A DNA stretch of 64,000 nt from Streptomyces guryensis (lineage in GTDB: Bacteria > Actinomycetota > Actinomycetes > Streptomycetales > Streptomycetaceae), in contig NZ_JAJSBI010000007.1 of assembly GCF_021261325.1 (NCBI RefSeq), forward strand, positions 186,001 to 250,000, in the 5' to 3' direction. The notes under the pieces were generated by a model that was not told the origin of the DNA, searched no databases, and saw only the letters and a list, made by a program, of their open reading frames with translations. Each line of letters opens with the position of its first letter. Positions within the stretch are counted from its first letter, which is position 1. The position numbers were made by a program, and so were the translations under genes. This document shows, in pieces, positions 49,443 through 58,157 of this stretch.

Positions 49443-49777
49443 GTTTCCCGTCTCCTCCGGGCGGCGCGGTCGCGGATCAGGTCGTCCCCGTCGATGGGCG
49501 GGGGTCGGTCGCGGCCGTGGGTCACGGCGTGCAGCGGCGGGATGAATCAACGCTCGGTAAATGGATCGTAATCCAGAGTAAAGGCCAGGCATAGACTTTC
49601 CTGGCAAATGGGGCATCAGCTCACTCTAATGAGTGAAGCGGTCATTTCATCGGCTTGTCGTACTAATTCCTACTCAGTCCCGTGCGACCTTGGCGGCGCT
49701 GTCGGGCTGCCCCGGCATACCACCAGAAAACGCCCTCATCGGCGTTGGCCTGAGAGAAGGAAGAAGGTGAGCGGAAC
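49443..49777. other. divergent promoter region
   Basis: 335 bases between SulP-CA and the deacetylase-like lipoprotein. AT-richer around 49540-49680. No gene or clear regulator site; a CCAGG...CCTGG motif lies at about 49587-49604. Confidence 0.4.
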
Positions 49778-51049
49778 ATGACCGCCACCCAGAGGATCGC
49801 CGTGGGCGTCGTGATCACCGCGTCCTGTGCCGCGTGGGTCGCCGGCTGTGCGATCGGCTCCAACGGTTCCAAGACAGGTGCTCTCGGTCCGCAGAAGGTC
49901 CGTCCGGTCCATGCGCACGGGAGCGCGGTCCGCCTGATCGGCGACGGCTCCACCGCGTACACCGGAGCCCAGCCGCACCTGCCCAGACCCGAGCGTCTGC
50001 GGCCCGGCCAGAAGCCCCCGCAGTTCGTCGTCTTCTCCTGGGACGGCGCCGGCGAGGACAGCCAGAAGCTGTTCTCCCACTTCCGCAAGCTCTCCAAGGC
50101 CAACCACGCGACCATGACGTACTTCCTCAGCGGCGTGTACATGCTGCCGGAGGAGAAACGCGACCTCTACAAGCCCCCGGAGCACTCGGAGGGCAGCTCG
50201 GACATCGGCTTCAACGACGAGCAGGGCATCGCCGACACCGTGAAGCAGCTGCGTCTGGCGTGGCTGGAGGGCAACGAGATCGGAACCCACTTCAACGGCC
50301 ACTTCTGCGGGAAGAACGGCGGGGTCGGCGAGTGGTCGGTCGCGCAGTGGATGAGCGAGATCGCCCAGGCCAAGAAGTTCGTGAAGAGCTGGAAGACCAA
50401 CTCCGGCATGGAGAAGGCGGCTCCACTGCCCTTCGACTACGACAAGGAACTCATCGGCGCGCGCACGCCCTGTCTGGAGGGCCAGAAGAACTTCGTGAAG
50501 GCCGCGAGCAAGCTGGGCTTCCGCTATGACACCAGCGGGGTCAACGACCAGGTCTGGCCGAAGAAGAGGGAAGGGCTGTGGGACCTGTCGATGCAGCTGG
50601 TGCCCTTCCCGGGGCACTCCTACGAGCAGCTCACCATGGACTACAACTTCATGGTCAACCAGTCCGGCACGCAGACCCAGGGCGACCCCGACAAGTTCGA
50701 CTACTGGGGCGACCAGATGCGCGACGGCCTGCTCAAGGGCTTCCGCCGTGCCTACCAGGGCAACCGCGCGCCCCTGGTCATCGGCAACCACTTCGAGTCC
50801 TGGAACGGCGGCACCTACATGCGGGCCGTCGACGAGGTCGTCGAGAGCGTCTGCAACAAGCCCGACGTGCGCTGCGTGTCCTTCCACCAGCTGGCCGACT
50901 GGCTGGACGCCCAGGACCCGCAGACCCTGGCGAAGCTGCGCACCCTGAAGGTCGGCCAGGCCCCCAAGCAGGGCTGGGCGTCCTTCCTGTCGGGCCACCC
51001 CGCCCCGGCCCCGAAGGGCGCACCCGGGGCGCCGGCCGCCAAGCAGTAA
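49778..51049 (+). CDS. polysaccharide deacetylase-like lipoprotein
   Basis: A protein of 423 residues. Lipoprotein signal with lipobox WVAGCAI. The NodB-like domain starts FVVFSWDGAGED (metal Asp, about residue 89) and has GNEIGTHFNGHFCG (H-x3-H zinc site, about 169-180), then ARTPCLEGQKNF and a C-terminal GNHFESWNGG. Acts outside the cell, probably removing acyl groups from envelope polysaccharide. The Ala/Pro tail is disordered. Convergent with the ATPase gene, only three bases apart. Confidence 0.8.
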   Translation: MTATQRIAVGVVITASCAAWVAGCAIGSNGSKTGALGPQKVRPVHAHGSAVRLIGDGSTAYTGAQPHLPRPERLRPGQKPPQFVVFSWDGAGEDSQKLFSHFRKLSKANHATMTYFLSGVYMLPEEKRDLYKPPEHSEGSSDIGFNDEQGIADTVKQLRLAWLEGNEIGTHFNGHFCGKNGGVGEWSVAQWMSEIAQAKKFVKSWKTNSGMEKAAPLPFDYDKELIGARTPCLEGQKNFVKAASKLGFRYDTSGVNDQVWPKKREGLWDLSMQLVPFPGHSYEQLTMDYNFMVNQSGTQTQGDPDKFDYWGDQMRDGLLKGFRRAYQGNRAPLVIGNHFESWNGGTYMRAVDEVVESVCNKPDVRCVSFHQLADWLDAQDPQTLAKLRTLKVGQAPKQGWASFLSGHPAPAPKGAPGAPAAKQ

Positions 51050-51052
51050 CCG

Positions 51053-52033
51053 TCAGGCAGAGGCGGCGACACCTTCCCCGAGCACGAATCCGGGGTCGAC
51101 CTGCGCCGCCAGGTCGGCCCCGGTGCGGGCGTCGCCCCACGTCGCCGCGTTCTTCAGGTGGAAGTGCACCATCTGCCGCGTGTAGCGCTCCCAGTCGCGC
51201 AGCTCGTACGTCGCGTCCGTGGCGACCTGAAGAACGCGCAGGGCGCGGCGGTTGGCGTCCTCCAGGAGCTCGAACCGGGGCGGCCGGCCCTTCTCCATGG
51301 CGCGCACCCAGTCCGAGTGCCCGACGGTCATCAGCAGGTCGTCCCCGACCTCGGCGCGGAGGAAGTCGAGGTCGTCCTGCCCCTGCACCTTGTTGCCGAC
51401 GACCTTCAGGACGACGCCGTAGTCGCGGGCGTACTCCTTGTACTGGCGATAGACGGAGACCCCCTTCCGCGTCGGTTCGGCGACGAGGAACGTGATGTCG
51501 AAGCGGGTGAACATGCCGGAGGCGAAGGAGTCCGAGCCCGCCGTCATGTCCACCACGACGTACTCGCCGGGCCCGTCCACCAGGTGGTTCAGGCACAGCT
51601 CCACCGCTCCGGTCTTGGAGTGGTAGCAGGCGACCCCCAGATCGGCGTCGGTGAAGGGGCCGGTGACCATCAAACGGACGGCGCCGCCGTCGAGTTCCAC
51701 CGGCCGGGCACAGGCCTCGTAGACCGGGTTGTCCTCGCACACCCGCAGCAGCCGCGAGCCCTCGCCGGGCGGAGTGGTCTTGATCATCGTCTCGGTGGAG
51801 GTGATGCGTGGGTTGCTGCCGCGCAGATGGTCCTTGATCAGCGGCAGTCGGTCGCCCATCGCCGGCAGCGCGGCGGCCTCCGCCTCGTCGAGGCCCAGCG
51901 CGGCGCCCAGGTGCTGGTTGATGTCCGCATCCACCGCGACGACCGGCGCTCCGGCGGCTGCGAGATGACGGATGAACAGGGAGGACAGGGTCGTCTTGCC
52001 GCTGCCGCCCTTCCCGACGAAAGCAATTTTCAT
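51053..52033 (-). CDS. ParA/CooC-type ATPase
   Basis: A protein of 326 residues from ATG 52033, so that the deviant Walker A GKGGSGKTT lies at residues 7-15. VVAVDADINQHLG and YVVVDMTAGSDSFASG are the switch regions. The layout resembles CooC/nickel-insertion and septum-site-type ATPases; no partner enzyme is nearby. The remaining C-terminal part is helical. The long frame upstream of 52033 is not used. Possible roles in metal delivery or localisation are inference. Confidence 0.75.
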   Translation of the reverse strand: MKIAFVGKGGSGKTTLSSLFIRHLAAAGAPVVAVDADINQHLGAALGLDEAEAAALPAMGDRLPLIKDHLRGSNPRITSTETMIKTTPPGEGSRLLRVCEDNPVYEACARPVELDGGAVRLMVTGPFTDADLGVACYHSKTGAVELCLNHLVDGPGEYVVVDMTAGSDSFASGMFTRFDITFLVAEPTRKGVSVYRQYKEYARDYGVVLKVVGNKVQGQDDLDFLRAEVGDDLLMTVGHSDWVRAMEKGRPPRFELLEDANRRALRVLQVATDATYELRDWERYTRQMVHFHLKNAATWGDARTGADLAAQVDPGFVLGEGVAASA

Positions 52034-52134
52034 GTTCACGAAGGGTAGTCGGGCGATAGCTGTACGTGGCAGACGGGCGTGAAGAAGACCACTCAATCGT
52101 GGGGCACGCCCCTGGGATGGCTAGTGTCGTACTC

Positions 52135-52959
52135 ATGAGTACGACAGGGGCTAACGCCGATCCGCTCGCGGCCCTGGGCTCGCTGCCCGGGGTGGCCGAG
52201 TCCGTGGAATCCGTGCGCAAGGCCGTGGACCGGGTCTACGGGCACCGGGTCATGCGGCGCCGCAGCAACGCGATCACCTCCGAGGCGGCGCTGCGCGGCG
52301 CCCGCGGTTCCGCGGCGCTGTCCGGCGCCGACTGGGCCCTGGAGGAGGTGCGCCGGCGTACCGACTTCAGCGGTGACGACGACGCGCGCGTGGTCGGCGC
52401 GGCCCTCAGGCTGACCGCGGAGGCGGGCCAGCTGCTGTCGGTCTGGCGGCAGTCGCCCCTGAGGGTGCTCGCCCGGCTGCACCTCGTGGCCGCCGCCACC
52501 AACGGGGACGAGGTCGGACGGCCGCGGCTGGCGGGCGAGCCCGTCGACGAGCCGCTGATCGAGCTGCCGCTGCCGGGCGCCGACGAGGTGCACGGCCGGC
52601 TGGAGGGCCTGTCGGAGCTGATCATCACCGGCAGTTCCGCGCCCGCCCTGGTGACGGCCGCCATCGTCCACGGCGAACTTCTCGCACTGCGTCCCTTCGC
52701 GTCCCGCAACGGCCTGGTCGCGCGCACCGCCGAGCGCATCGTCCTGGTGGGCAGCGGCCTCGACCCGAAGTCCGTCTGCCCGGCCGAGGTCGGCCACGCG
52801 GAGCTGGGGCGCGCGGCCTATCTGGCGGCGCTCGAGGGCTACGTCTCCGGCACGCCGGACGGCATGGCCGCTTGGATCGCCCACTGCGGCAGGGCGGTCG
52901 AGCTGGGTGTGCGCGAGTCGACGGCCGTGTGCGAGGCGCTGCAGCGCGGGGCGGCGTAG
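52135..52959 (+). CDS. Fic-like protein with a degenerate active site
   Basis: A protein of 274 residues from ATG 52135. Its helical Fic core is recognisable, but the motif HPFx(D/E)GNGRxxR reads RPFASRNGLVAR (about residues 182-193). The catalytic His, acidic residue and one Gly are missing, while P, F, N, G and the last R remain. AMP transfer is therefore doubtful. It is conserved in this neighbourhood in Streptomyces as I recall. Followed by a strong terminator. Confidence 0.7.
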   Translation: MSTTGANADPLAALGSLPGVAESVESVRKAVDRVYGHRVMRRRSNAITSEAALRGARGSAALSGADWALEEVRRRTDFSGDDDARVVGAALRLTAEAGQLLSVWRQSPLRVLARLHLVAAATNGDEVGRPRLAGEPVDEPLIELPLPGADEVHGRLEGLSELIITGSSAPALVTAAIVHGELLALRPFASRNGLVARTAERIVLVGSGLDPKSVCPAEVGHAELGRAAYLAALEGYVSGTPDGMAAWIAHCGRAVELGVRESTAVCEALQRGAA

Positions 52960-52987
52960 GGAGCTCGACAGGCTCCGGAAAAGGGTT

Positions 52988-53015
52988 GCGGCGGTACGAG
53001 GACTCGTACCGCCGC
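52988..53015 (+). terminator. perfect 28-bp palindromic hairpin after fic-like gene
   Basis: Arms GCGGCGGTACGAG and CTCGTACCGCCGC (13 bp) with a two-base spacer, 29 bases after the stop. Confidence 0.75.
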
Positions 53016-53339
53016 TGGCATGCTCACCGGGTTACCAAGCGTCCTCGATGTATTGCCCATCAGGTCGGGAACTTTGCCCGTCACCTGGTGTGGCTGGCCC
53101 GTAATCGACGGGTCGACGTCGCGTGGGTGCTCGATGTTCATGCATCGGTCCGTGTGGCCAAATGCGTTATTAAGGTGATCCTTTCGGATGTCCTTGGTCT
53201 CGCGGGCCGTTAACCCCTTTGTACTCCAGGTCCGAAGCAAGCGGAACCCCCAGCTGCACTTCTTTACTTTTGGTAGCAAAAGGGATGTAAACGGTCATCG
53301 CTATGTCGAACTGGGGCTTGGTGTCGCCGAATCGGCAGG
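53016..53339. other. intergenic region, comparatively AT-rich, no confident gene
   Basis: About 320 bases between convergent genes. GC is lower than elsewhere (for example around 53190-53300). Small frames on both strands lack start signals. Possibly an acquired or decayed fragment. Confidence 0.4.
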
Positions 53340-54161
53340 TCAGACGACCGTCGCGCGCCGTCGGCTGGCGTACCAGACAAGACCCGCAGTGGCGGCCGCG
53401 GCGCCTATTGCCGCGGCCGCAACGAGGGCCGGGCGGGGCGGTACGGAGAATGCCGGGATCCGCTGCTTGAGCCGGACCGGCCGGTGGAAATCGAGAATCG
53501 GCCACCCGCGCGCGAGCGCCTCGCGGCGCAGCGCGCGGTCCGGGTTCACGGCATGCGGAAGGCCGACCTCCCGCAGCATCGGCAGATCGGTCGCCGAGTC
53601 GCTGTAGGCGTAGCAGCGGTCGAGGTCGTACCCCTCGGACCGGGCCAGTTCCTTGATCGCCTCGGCCTTCGTCGGGCCATACGCGTAGTACTCCACCTCG
53701 CCGGTGTAGCAGCCGTCCTCGCCCACCACCATGCGTGTCGCCACCACGCGGTCCGCGCCGAGCAGTTCACCGATGGGCTCCACCACCTCGGCGCCCGACG
53801 TCGACACGATGACGACGTCGCGGCCGGCGGTGTGGTGCTCCTCGATGAGGGAGGCGGCCTCGTCGTAGATGATCGGATCGATCAGGTCGTGCAGGGTCTC
53901 GGCGACGATCTCCTTGACCTGCTGGACGTTCCAGCCGCGGACGAGCGAGGACAGGTACTCGCGTGTCCGCTCCATCTGGTCGTGGTCCATGCCTCCGATG
54001 AGGAAGACGAACTGGGCATATGCGGTACGCAAGGCGGCCCTGCGGTTGATCAGCCCGCCTTGGTAGAAGGACTTGCTGAACGTGAGCGTGCTCGACTTCG
54101 CAATGACCGTCTTGTCCAGGTCAAAGAAGGCCGCTGTGCGGGGCAAGGAGTGGTTTTCCAC
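53340..54161 (-). CDS. HAD-IB family phosphatase (SerB-like)
   Basis: A protein of 273 residues from GTG 54161 (starts VENHSLPRTAAFFDLDKTVI). HAD motifs: FFDLDKT (I), VIVSTSGAE (II) and AYSDSATDLPML (IV). A helical cap lies between I and II. Hydrophobic C-terminal helix (PALVAAAAIGAAAATAGLVW) then RRR, so it is probably a membrane-tethered phosphatase. Actinobacterial members of this family are annotated as HAD-IB hydrolases acting on serine phosphate or lipid phosphates; substrate unknown. Confidence 0.85.
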   Translation of the reverse strand: MENHSLPRTAAFFDLDKTVIAKSSTLTFSKSFYQGGLINRRAALRTAYAQFVFLIGGMDHDQMERTREYLSSLVRGWNVQQVKEIVAETLHDLIDPIIYDEAASLIEEHHTAGRDVVIVSTSGAEVVEPIGELLGADRVVATRMVVGEDGCYTGEVEYYAYGPTKAEAIKELARSEGYDLDRCYAYSDSATDLPMLREVGLPHAVNPDRALRREALARGWPILDFHRPVRLKQRIPAFSVPPRPALVAAAAIGAAAATAGLVWYASRRRATVV

Positions 54162-54309
54162 GCCCCGAGCATAGGCGCAGCCCATTCGGCGTAAGGTGGG
54201 GCGCGTGGGTTTGCCTGAGAAGGGTCTCGGGTACACCATGGAAGTCACGGATCGTTCGCGACCGTGCTAACCCGGTCCGGCTCCTCCCCCCCCCGAGTCG
54301 GCCGTGGAG

Positions 54310-54342
54310 ACGACCCCCACTCTCCCCCCCGGTGGGGGTCGT
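54310..54342 (+). terminator. C-rich hairpin in the divergent region
   Basis: ACGACCCCCAC pairs with GTGGGGGTCGT (11 bp) around an 11-base pyrimidine loop. It could be a terminator or attenuator ahead of the Tad operon; no gene ends directly upstream. Confidence 0.45.
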
Positions 54343-54522
54343 CGCATGTCCGGACGGGTTTTTCCCCTTCTCCCTCTCCCCGGCGCGGCTGTACGGCCGT
54401 CATGAGGCGGCTGCGGCCGCCTCATTCGCGTGCCCGTGATCCGTCACTGTGTGTAGCCGTCAGGCTGCTCTGTGGAAGTCGAGCACGCGTGGGCACAGGG
54501 GTCACCGGTATGGGTGACGGCG

Positions 54523-54569
54523 TTATTCACAACCCCTGTCTCGTCCACAGTTATCGACCATGATCCACA
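54523..54569 (+). promoter_or_regulatory. three DnaA-box-like nonamers
   Basis: TTATTCACA (54523), TCGTCCACA (54541) and TGATCCACA (54561), all in one orientation, 18 and 20 bases apart. Each is one substitution away from TTATCCACA or TTGTCCACA. They might bind DnaA; chance is possible. Confidence 0.35.
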
Positions 54570-54767
54570 CGGTTTCCGGGATCGCTGCACCGTGATTCAA
54601 ACGCGTCCCGCTCGCGCCGGGTTCATGACCGGTTCCGGTTTGCCGGGCGGGTTTGGCCGGTTCGTATCGGCCGCTCATAGGGAGACCGGTTGCCGGTTCT
54701 TCACACGTTTGGGAATCGCGGGGCCGCAGGGGCTGCGCGAGAGATGCAGCGAAGGGGGACGGAGACC

Positions 54768-55871
54768 GTGGCCGGAGCCGTCACACATGAACCGCCGCCC
54801 GCCGCCTCGGGGCGGCAGGCCGGACCACTGATCGTCACGGAGGACGCCGAACTGCTCGACGACCTGCTGCGCCTGTGCGCCGCGGCGGGAGCGACACCCG
54901 AGGTCCACCACTCGGTGCCGGAGCGCGCGGGCGGCTGGGAGGCCGCACCGCTCGTCCTGGTCGGCGACGATGCCGCGCGGCGGGTGCGCGGGGCCACGCG
55001 CAGACGAGGAGTGGTGCTGGTCGGCCGTGACCAGGACGACTCCGGGGTCTGGCGCCGGGCCGTCGAGATCGGCGCCGACCACGTCCTGGTTCTGCCGGAC
55101 GGCGAACAGTGGCTGGTCGACCGCATCGCCGATGTGGCCGAGGGCGTGGGCCGGCCCGCCCTCACGGTGGGCGTCATCGGGGGACGCGGCGGGGCCGGGG
55201 CGTCCACGCTCGCGTGCGCCCTCGCCGTCACCTCCGCACGCGAGGGGCTGCGGACCCTGCTCGTGGACGCCGATCCGCTCGGCGGCGGACTCGACGTACT
55301 GCTCGGCGGCGAGAGCGCTGCGGGACTGCGCTGGCCCGCCTTCGCCGCCTCCCGCGGCCGGGTCGGCGGCGGCGCCCTGGAGGAGTCGCTGCCGCAGCTC
55401 CATTCCCTGCGGGTGCTCAGCTGGGACCGCGGCGACCGCATCGCCGTCCCGGCCCAGGCCGTGCGGGCGGTGCTCGCGGCGGCCAGACGGCGGGGCGGCA
55501 CCGTTGTCGTCGACCTGCCGCGCCGCATCGACGACGGGGTCGCAGAGGCCCTCGCCCAGCTCGATCTCGGCCTCCTGGTCGCCCCCGGCGAACTGCGCGC
55601 CGTGGCTGCTGCCGGGCGGGTGGCGTCCGCCGTCGGCATGGTCCTGCGCGATCTGCGGGTCGCGGTACGAGGGCCGTACGCGCCGGGACTGGACGACCGC
55701 GAGGTGGCCCGGCTGCTCGGACTGCCCCTGGCCGGCGAGCTCCCCGTGGAGTCGGGGCTGCTGCGCCCGGGGGAGGGCCGGACGCCGCCCGCCGCCGACG
55801 GCCGCGGACCCCTGGCGCGCTTCTGCAAGGAGTTCTGGGAGCGGGCGCTGACGGAGGCGAGGAGCGCGTGA
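54768..55871 (+). CDS. ssd: Ssd/CpaE-like septum-site or Tad localisation ATPase
   Basis: A protein of 367 residues from GTG 54768 (GGGGACGGAG upstream). N-terminal receiver-like region (LIVTEDAELLDDLLRLCAAA) followed by a MinD/ParA-type ATPase with a degenerate P-loop GGRGGAGASTLA (Lys replaced), LLVDADPLGGGLD and VVVDLPRRID. It matches the CpaE-like TIGR03815 branch in the helicase/secretion neighbourhood. It probably places the Tad apparatus. Stop and next start overlap as GTGA. Confidence 0.85.
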   Translation: MAGAVTHEPPPAASGRQAGPLIVTEDAELLDDLLRLCAAAGATPEVHHSVPERAGGWEAAPLVLVGDDAARRVRGATRRRGVVLVGRDQDDSGVWRRAVEIGADHVLVLPDGEQWLVDRIADVAEGVGRPALTVGVIGGRGGAGASTLACALAVTSAREGLRTLLVDADPLGGGLDVLLGGESAAGLRWPAFAASRGRVGGGALEESLPQLHSLRVLSWDRGDRIAVPAQAVRAVLAAARRRGGTVVVDLPRRIDDGVAEALAQLDLGLLVAPGELRAVAAAGRVASAVGMVLRDLRVAVRGPYAPGLDDREVARLLGLPLAGELPVESGLLRPGEGRTPPAADGRGPLARFCKEFWERALTEARSA

Positions 55872-57304
55872 GCACGTATGCGGGAGGCGAAGAGGCGGGC
55901 AGCTCCGTGCTCGCATCGGTGCGAGGATCTTCGACAGCGGTGTGGCGGCCGGGCGGCGACGGGCCGCGCGTGCCGTCGTGGGCCGGGCCGGGCGTGTCCT
56001 CGGAGACGGCTGGTCGGCCGGGCGATGTGCCGCGCCCCCGTTCGGCGGGGCAACGGCGGCCGGGCGGCGATTCGGCCTCCGCGGACGGCGCCCCAGAAAC
56101 GCCCTCCGGGCTGCTGGACGGCGTACGGCAGTGGCTGGTCGAGAGCGGGGCCGAGCCGACACCCGCGCGCGTGGCGCAGGCTCTGCGGGAGCAGGGGCGG
56201 GTTCTGGGGGACGCCGAAGTCCTCGGTGCGGCCGAGCAGTTGAGGTCCGAACTGGTCGGCAGCGGGCCGCTCGAAGCGCTGCTCGCCGATCCGTCGGTGA
56301 CCGACGTGCTGGTGTCGGCGCCGGACCGGGTCTGGGTCGACCGGGGCGGCGGACTGGAGCTGACGTCGGTCTTCTTCCCGGACGCCGCTGCCGTACGACG
56401 TCTCGCGCAGCGCCTGGCCGCGGTGGCCGGACGGCGCCTCGACGACGCGCGGCCCTGGGCCGATGCCCGGCTGCCCGACGGGACGCGGCTGCACGCGGTG
56501 CTGCCGCCGGTGGCCGTCGGCTGCACCTGTCTGTCGCTGCGCGTCGTACGGCTCCGGGCGTTCACGCTCGGCGAGCTGGTCGCGGCGGGCACGGTGCCGC
56601 CGGGAGGGGACCGGGTGCTGCGGGCGCTGCTCGGGGCGCGGCTGTCCTTCCTGGTCAGCGGTGGGACGGGCAGTGGCAAGACGACCCTGCTGAGCGCGCT
56701 ACTGGGGCTGGTCGGGCACGCCGAGCGGATCGTGCTCGCCGAGGACTCGGCGGAGCTGCGGCCGGACCATCCGCACGTCGTTCGACTGGAGACCAGACCC
56801 GCCAACCAGGAGGGCGCCGGCCTCGTCACGCTCCAGGACCTGGTGCGGCAGGCGCTGCGGATGCGGCCCGACCGGCTGGTCGTGGGCGAGGTGCGCGGGC
56901 CCGAAGTGGTGCATCTGCTGGCCGCGTTGAACACCGGCCACGAAGGCGGGTGCGGCACCGTCCACGCCAATGCCGCCGCGGACGTGCCGGCCCGGCTGGA
57001 GGCGCTCGGTACGGCGGCGGGGCTCGACCGGGCCGCGCTGCACAGCCAGTTGGCGGCGGCGCTCTCGGTGGTGATTCACCTCGTACGGGACCGGTCCGGG
57101 CGGCGGCGGATTGCCGAGGTGCACGTACTGGAGCGGGATCCGTCAGGGCTGGTGCGCACGGTGCCGGCGCTGCGGTGGGGCGCTGAGGCGTTCGTGCGCG
57201 AGCGCGGATGGGAGCGGCTGCGGGGGCTGCTCCACGGTGAGTCCGGTGAGTCCGGTGAGTCCGGCGGGTCCGGCGGGTCCTTCGAAGGGGGACGTCATGG
57301 GTGA
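55868..57304 (+). CDS. TadA/CpaF secretion ATPase
   Basis: A protein of 478 residues. The N-terminal about 75 residues are Ser/Gly/Pro-rich. The T2SS/T4P ATPase core has Walker A SGGTGSGKTTLLSALLGL (about 260), the Asp box LAEDSAEL, RPDRLVVGEVRGPE and the His box NTGHEGGCGTVHAN. It powers assembly of Flp-type pili. Its tail carries five 9-bp DNA repeats that encode GES/GGS triplets. Overlaps tadB by eight bases. Confidence 0.92.
   Translation: MSTYAGGEEAGSSVLASVRGSSTAVWRPGGDGPRVPSWAGPGVSSETAGRPGDVPRPRSAGQRRPGGDSASADGAPETPSGLLDGVRQWLVESGAEPTPARVAQALREQGRVLGDAEVLGAAEQLRSELVGSGPLEALLADPSVTDVLVSAPDRVWVDRGGGLELTSVFFPDAAAVRRLAQRLAAVAGRRLDDARPWADARLPDGTRLHAVLPPVAVGCTCLSLRVVRLRAFTLGELVAAGTVPPGGDRVLRALLGARLSFLVSGGTGSGKTTLLSALLGLVGHAERIVLAEDSAELRPDHPHVVRLETRPANQEGAGLVTLQDLVRQALRMRPDRLVVGEVRGPEVVHLLAALNTGHEGGCGTVHANAAADVPARLEALGTAAGLDRAALHSQLAAALSVVIHLVRDRSGRRRIAEVHVLERDPSGLVRTVPALRWGAEAFVRERGWERLRGLLHGESGESGESGGSGGSFEGGRHG
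57236..57280 (+). repeat. five 9-bp tandem repeats at the end of cpaF
   Basis: GGTGAGTCC x3 followed by GGCGGGTCC x2, directly repeated, encoding Gly-Glu-Ser and Gly-Gly-Ser. A slippage-prone flexible tail. Confidence 0.85.
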
Positions 57305-58157
57305 GGCAGCGATGGGGGCGGCCGTGCTGTGTGCCGGTGCGGCGGCCCTGCTGATGGGCGGGTGGCACTCCGGGGCGCGGCGGGCGCAGCTGTTGCTCGC
57401 GGGCGGCGGGGTGGTGAGCACCGGACCGTCGGCCTGGCGGGAGGCCGCCGCCCGGCTGCTGCGGATCCGCGGGCGGCTGCGGCCCGAGTGGTGGGCGCTG
57501 GCCGTCGGGGTGGTGCTGGCGGTGCTGGGTGCGTCGGTGCTGCCGGTCGCCGCGGGGGCGGCCGGGGTGCCGTTGCTGCGGCGGGTACGGCTGGCCGGTG
57601 AGGCCCGCAAGGTCCGGGAGCGCCGCGGGGACGCCGTGATCGCGCTGTGCGGGGCGCTAGCCGGGGAGGTGCGGGCCGGCTGGCAGCCGGGTCAGGCGCT
57701 GCCGCGTGCCGCGCGGGACTCCGGCGGGCTCGGGGGTGCGCAGGCCGCCGTGCTGGCGGCGGCACGGTTCGGCGGCGATGTGCCGGGTGCGCTCGCGACG
57801 GCGGCACGGGAACCGGGCGCCGAGGGGCTGCTGGGCCTCGCCGCGTGCTGGCGGGTGGCCGTGGACCAGGGCGCGGGCCTCGCCGCCGGGCTCGACCGCC
57901 TCGAAGCGGCCTTGCGGGCCGAGCGGGACCAACGCGCTGATCTGCGCGCGCAGCTGGCGGGAGCGAAGTCCACGGCGGTGATGCTCGCGGGGCTGCCGGC
58001 CCTGGGCCTCGCCCTGGGAACAGCCCTCGGGGCCGACCCCCTGCACGTGCTGCTGCACACCGGAGCCGGGCTCTGCTGCCTGCTGGTCGGCGGTCTGCTG
58101 GAAGGCCTCGGGATGTGGTGGGCGATGCGGATCGTGCGGCGAGCGGAGGCGGCGTGA
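57297..58157 (+). CDS. TadB-like membrane platform protein
   Basis: A protein of 286 residues from ATG 57297, starting MGEAAMGAAVLCAGAAALLM. It has hydrophobic helices at both ends, a helical cytosolic middle (ALCGALAGEVRAGWQPGQAL) typical of T2SSF/TadB domains, and a C-terminal pair of helices. It forms the inner-membrane base that CpaF drives. Overlaps cpaF (eight bases) and tadC (four bases). Confidence 0.82.
   Translation: MGEAAMGAAVLCAGAAALLMGGWHSGARRAQLLLAGGGVVSTGPSAWREAAARLLRIRGRLRPEWWALAVGVVLAVLGASVLPVAAGAAGVPLLRRVRLAGEARKVRERRGDAVIALCGALAGEVRAGWQPGQALPRAARDSGGLGGAQAAVLAAARFGGDVPGALATAAREPGAEGLLGLAACWRVAVDQGAGLAAGLDRLEAALRAERDQRADLRAQLAGAKSTAVMLAGLPALGLALGTALGADPLHVLLHTGAGLCCLLVGGLLEGLGMWWAMRIVRRAEAA

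Larger units (their letters stand above)
54162..54767. other. 600-base divergent region before the Tad operon
   Basis: Contains a hairpin (54310-54342), the DnaA-box-like array (54523-54569) and presumably the promoter of the Tad operon. No gene is seen; the sequence 54281-54330 is C-rich with poly-C runs. Confidence 0.5.
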
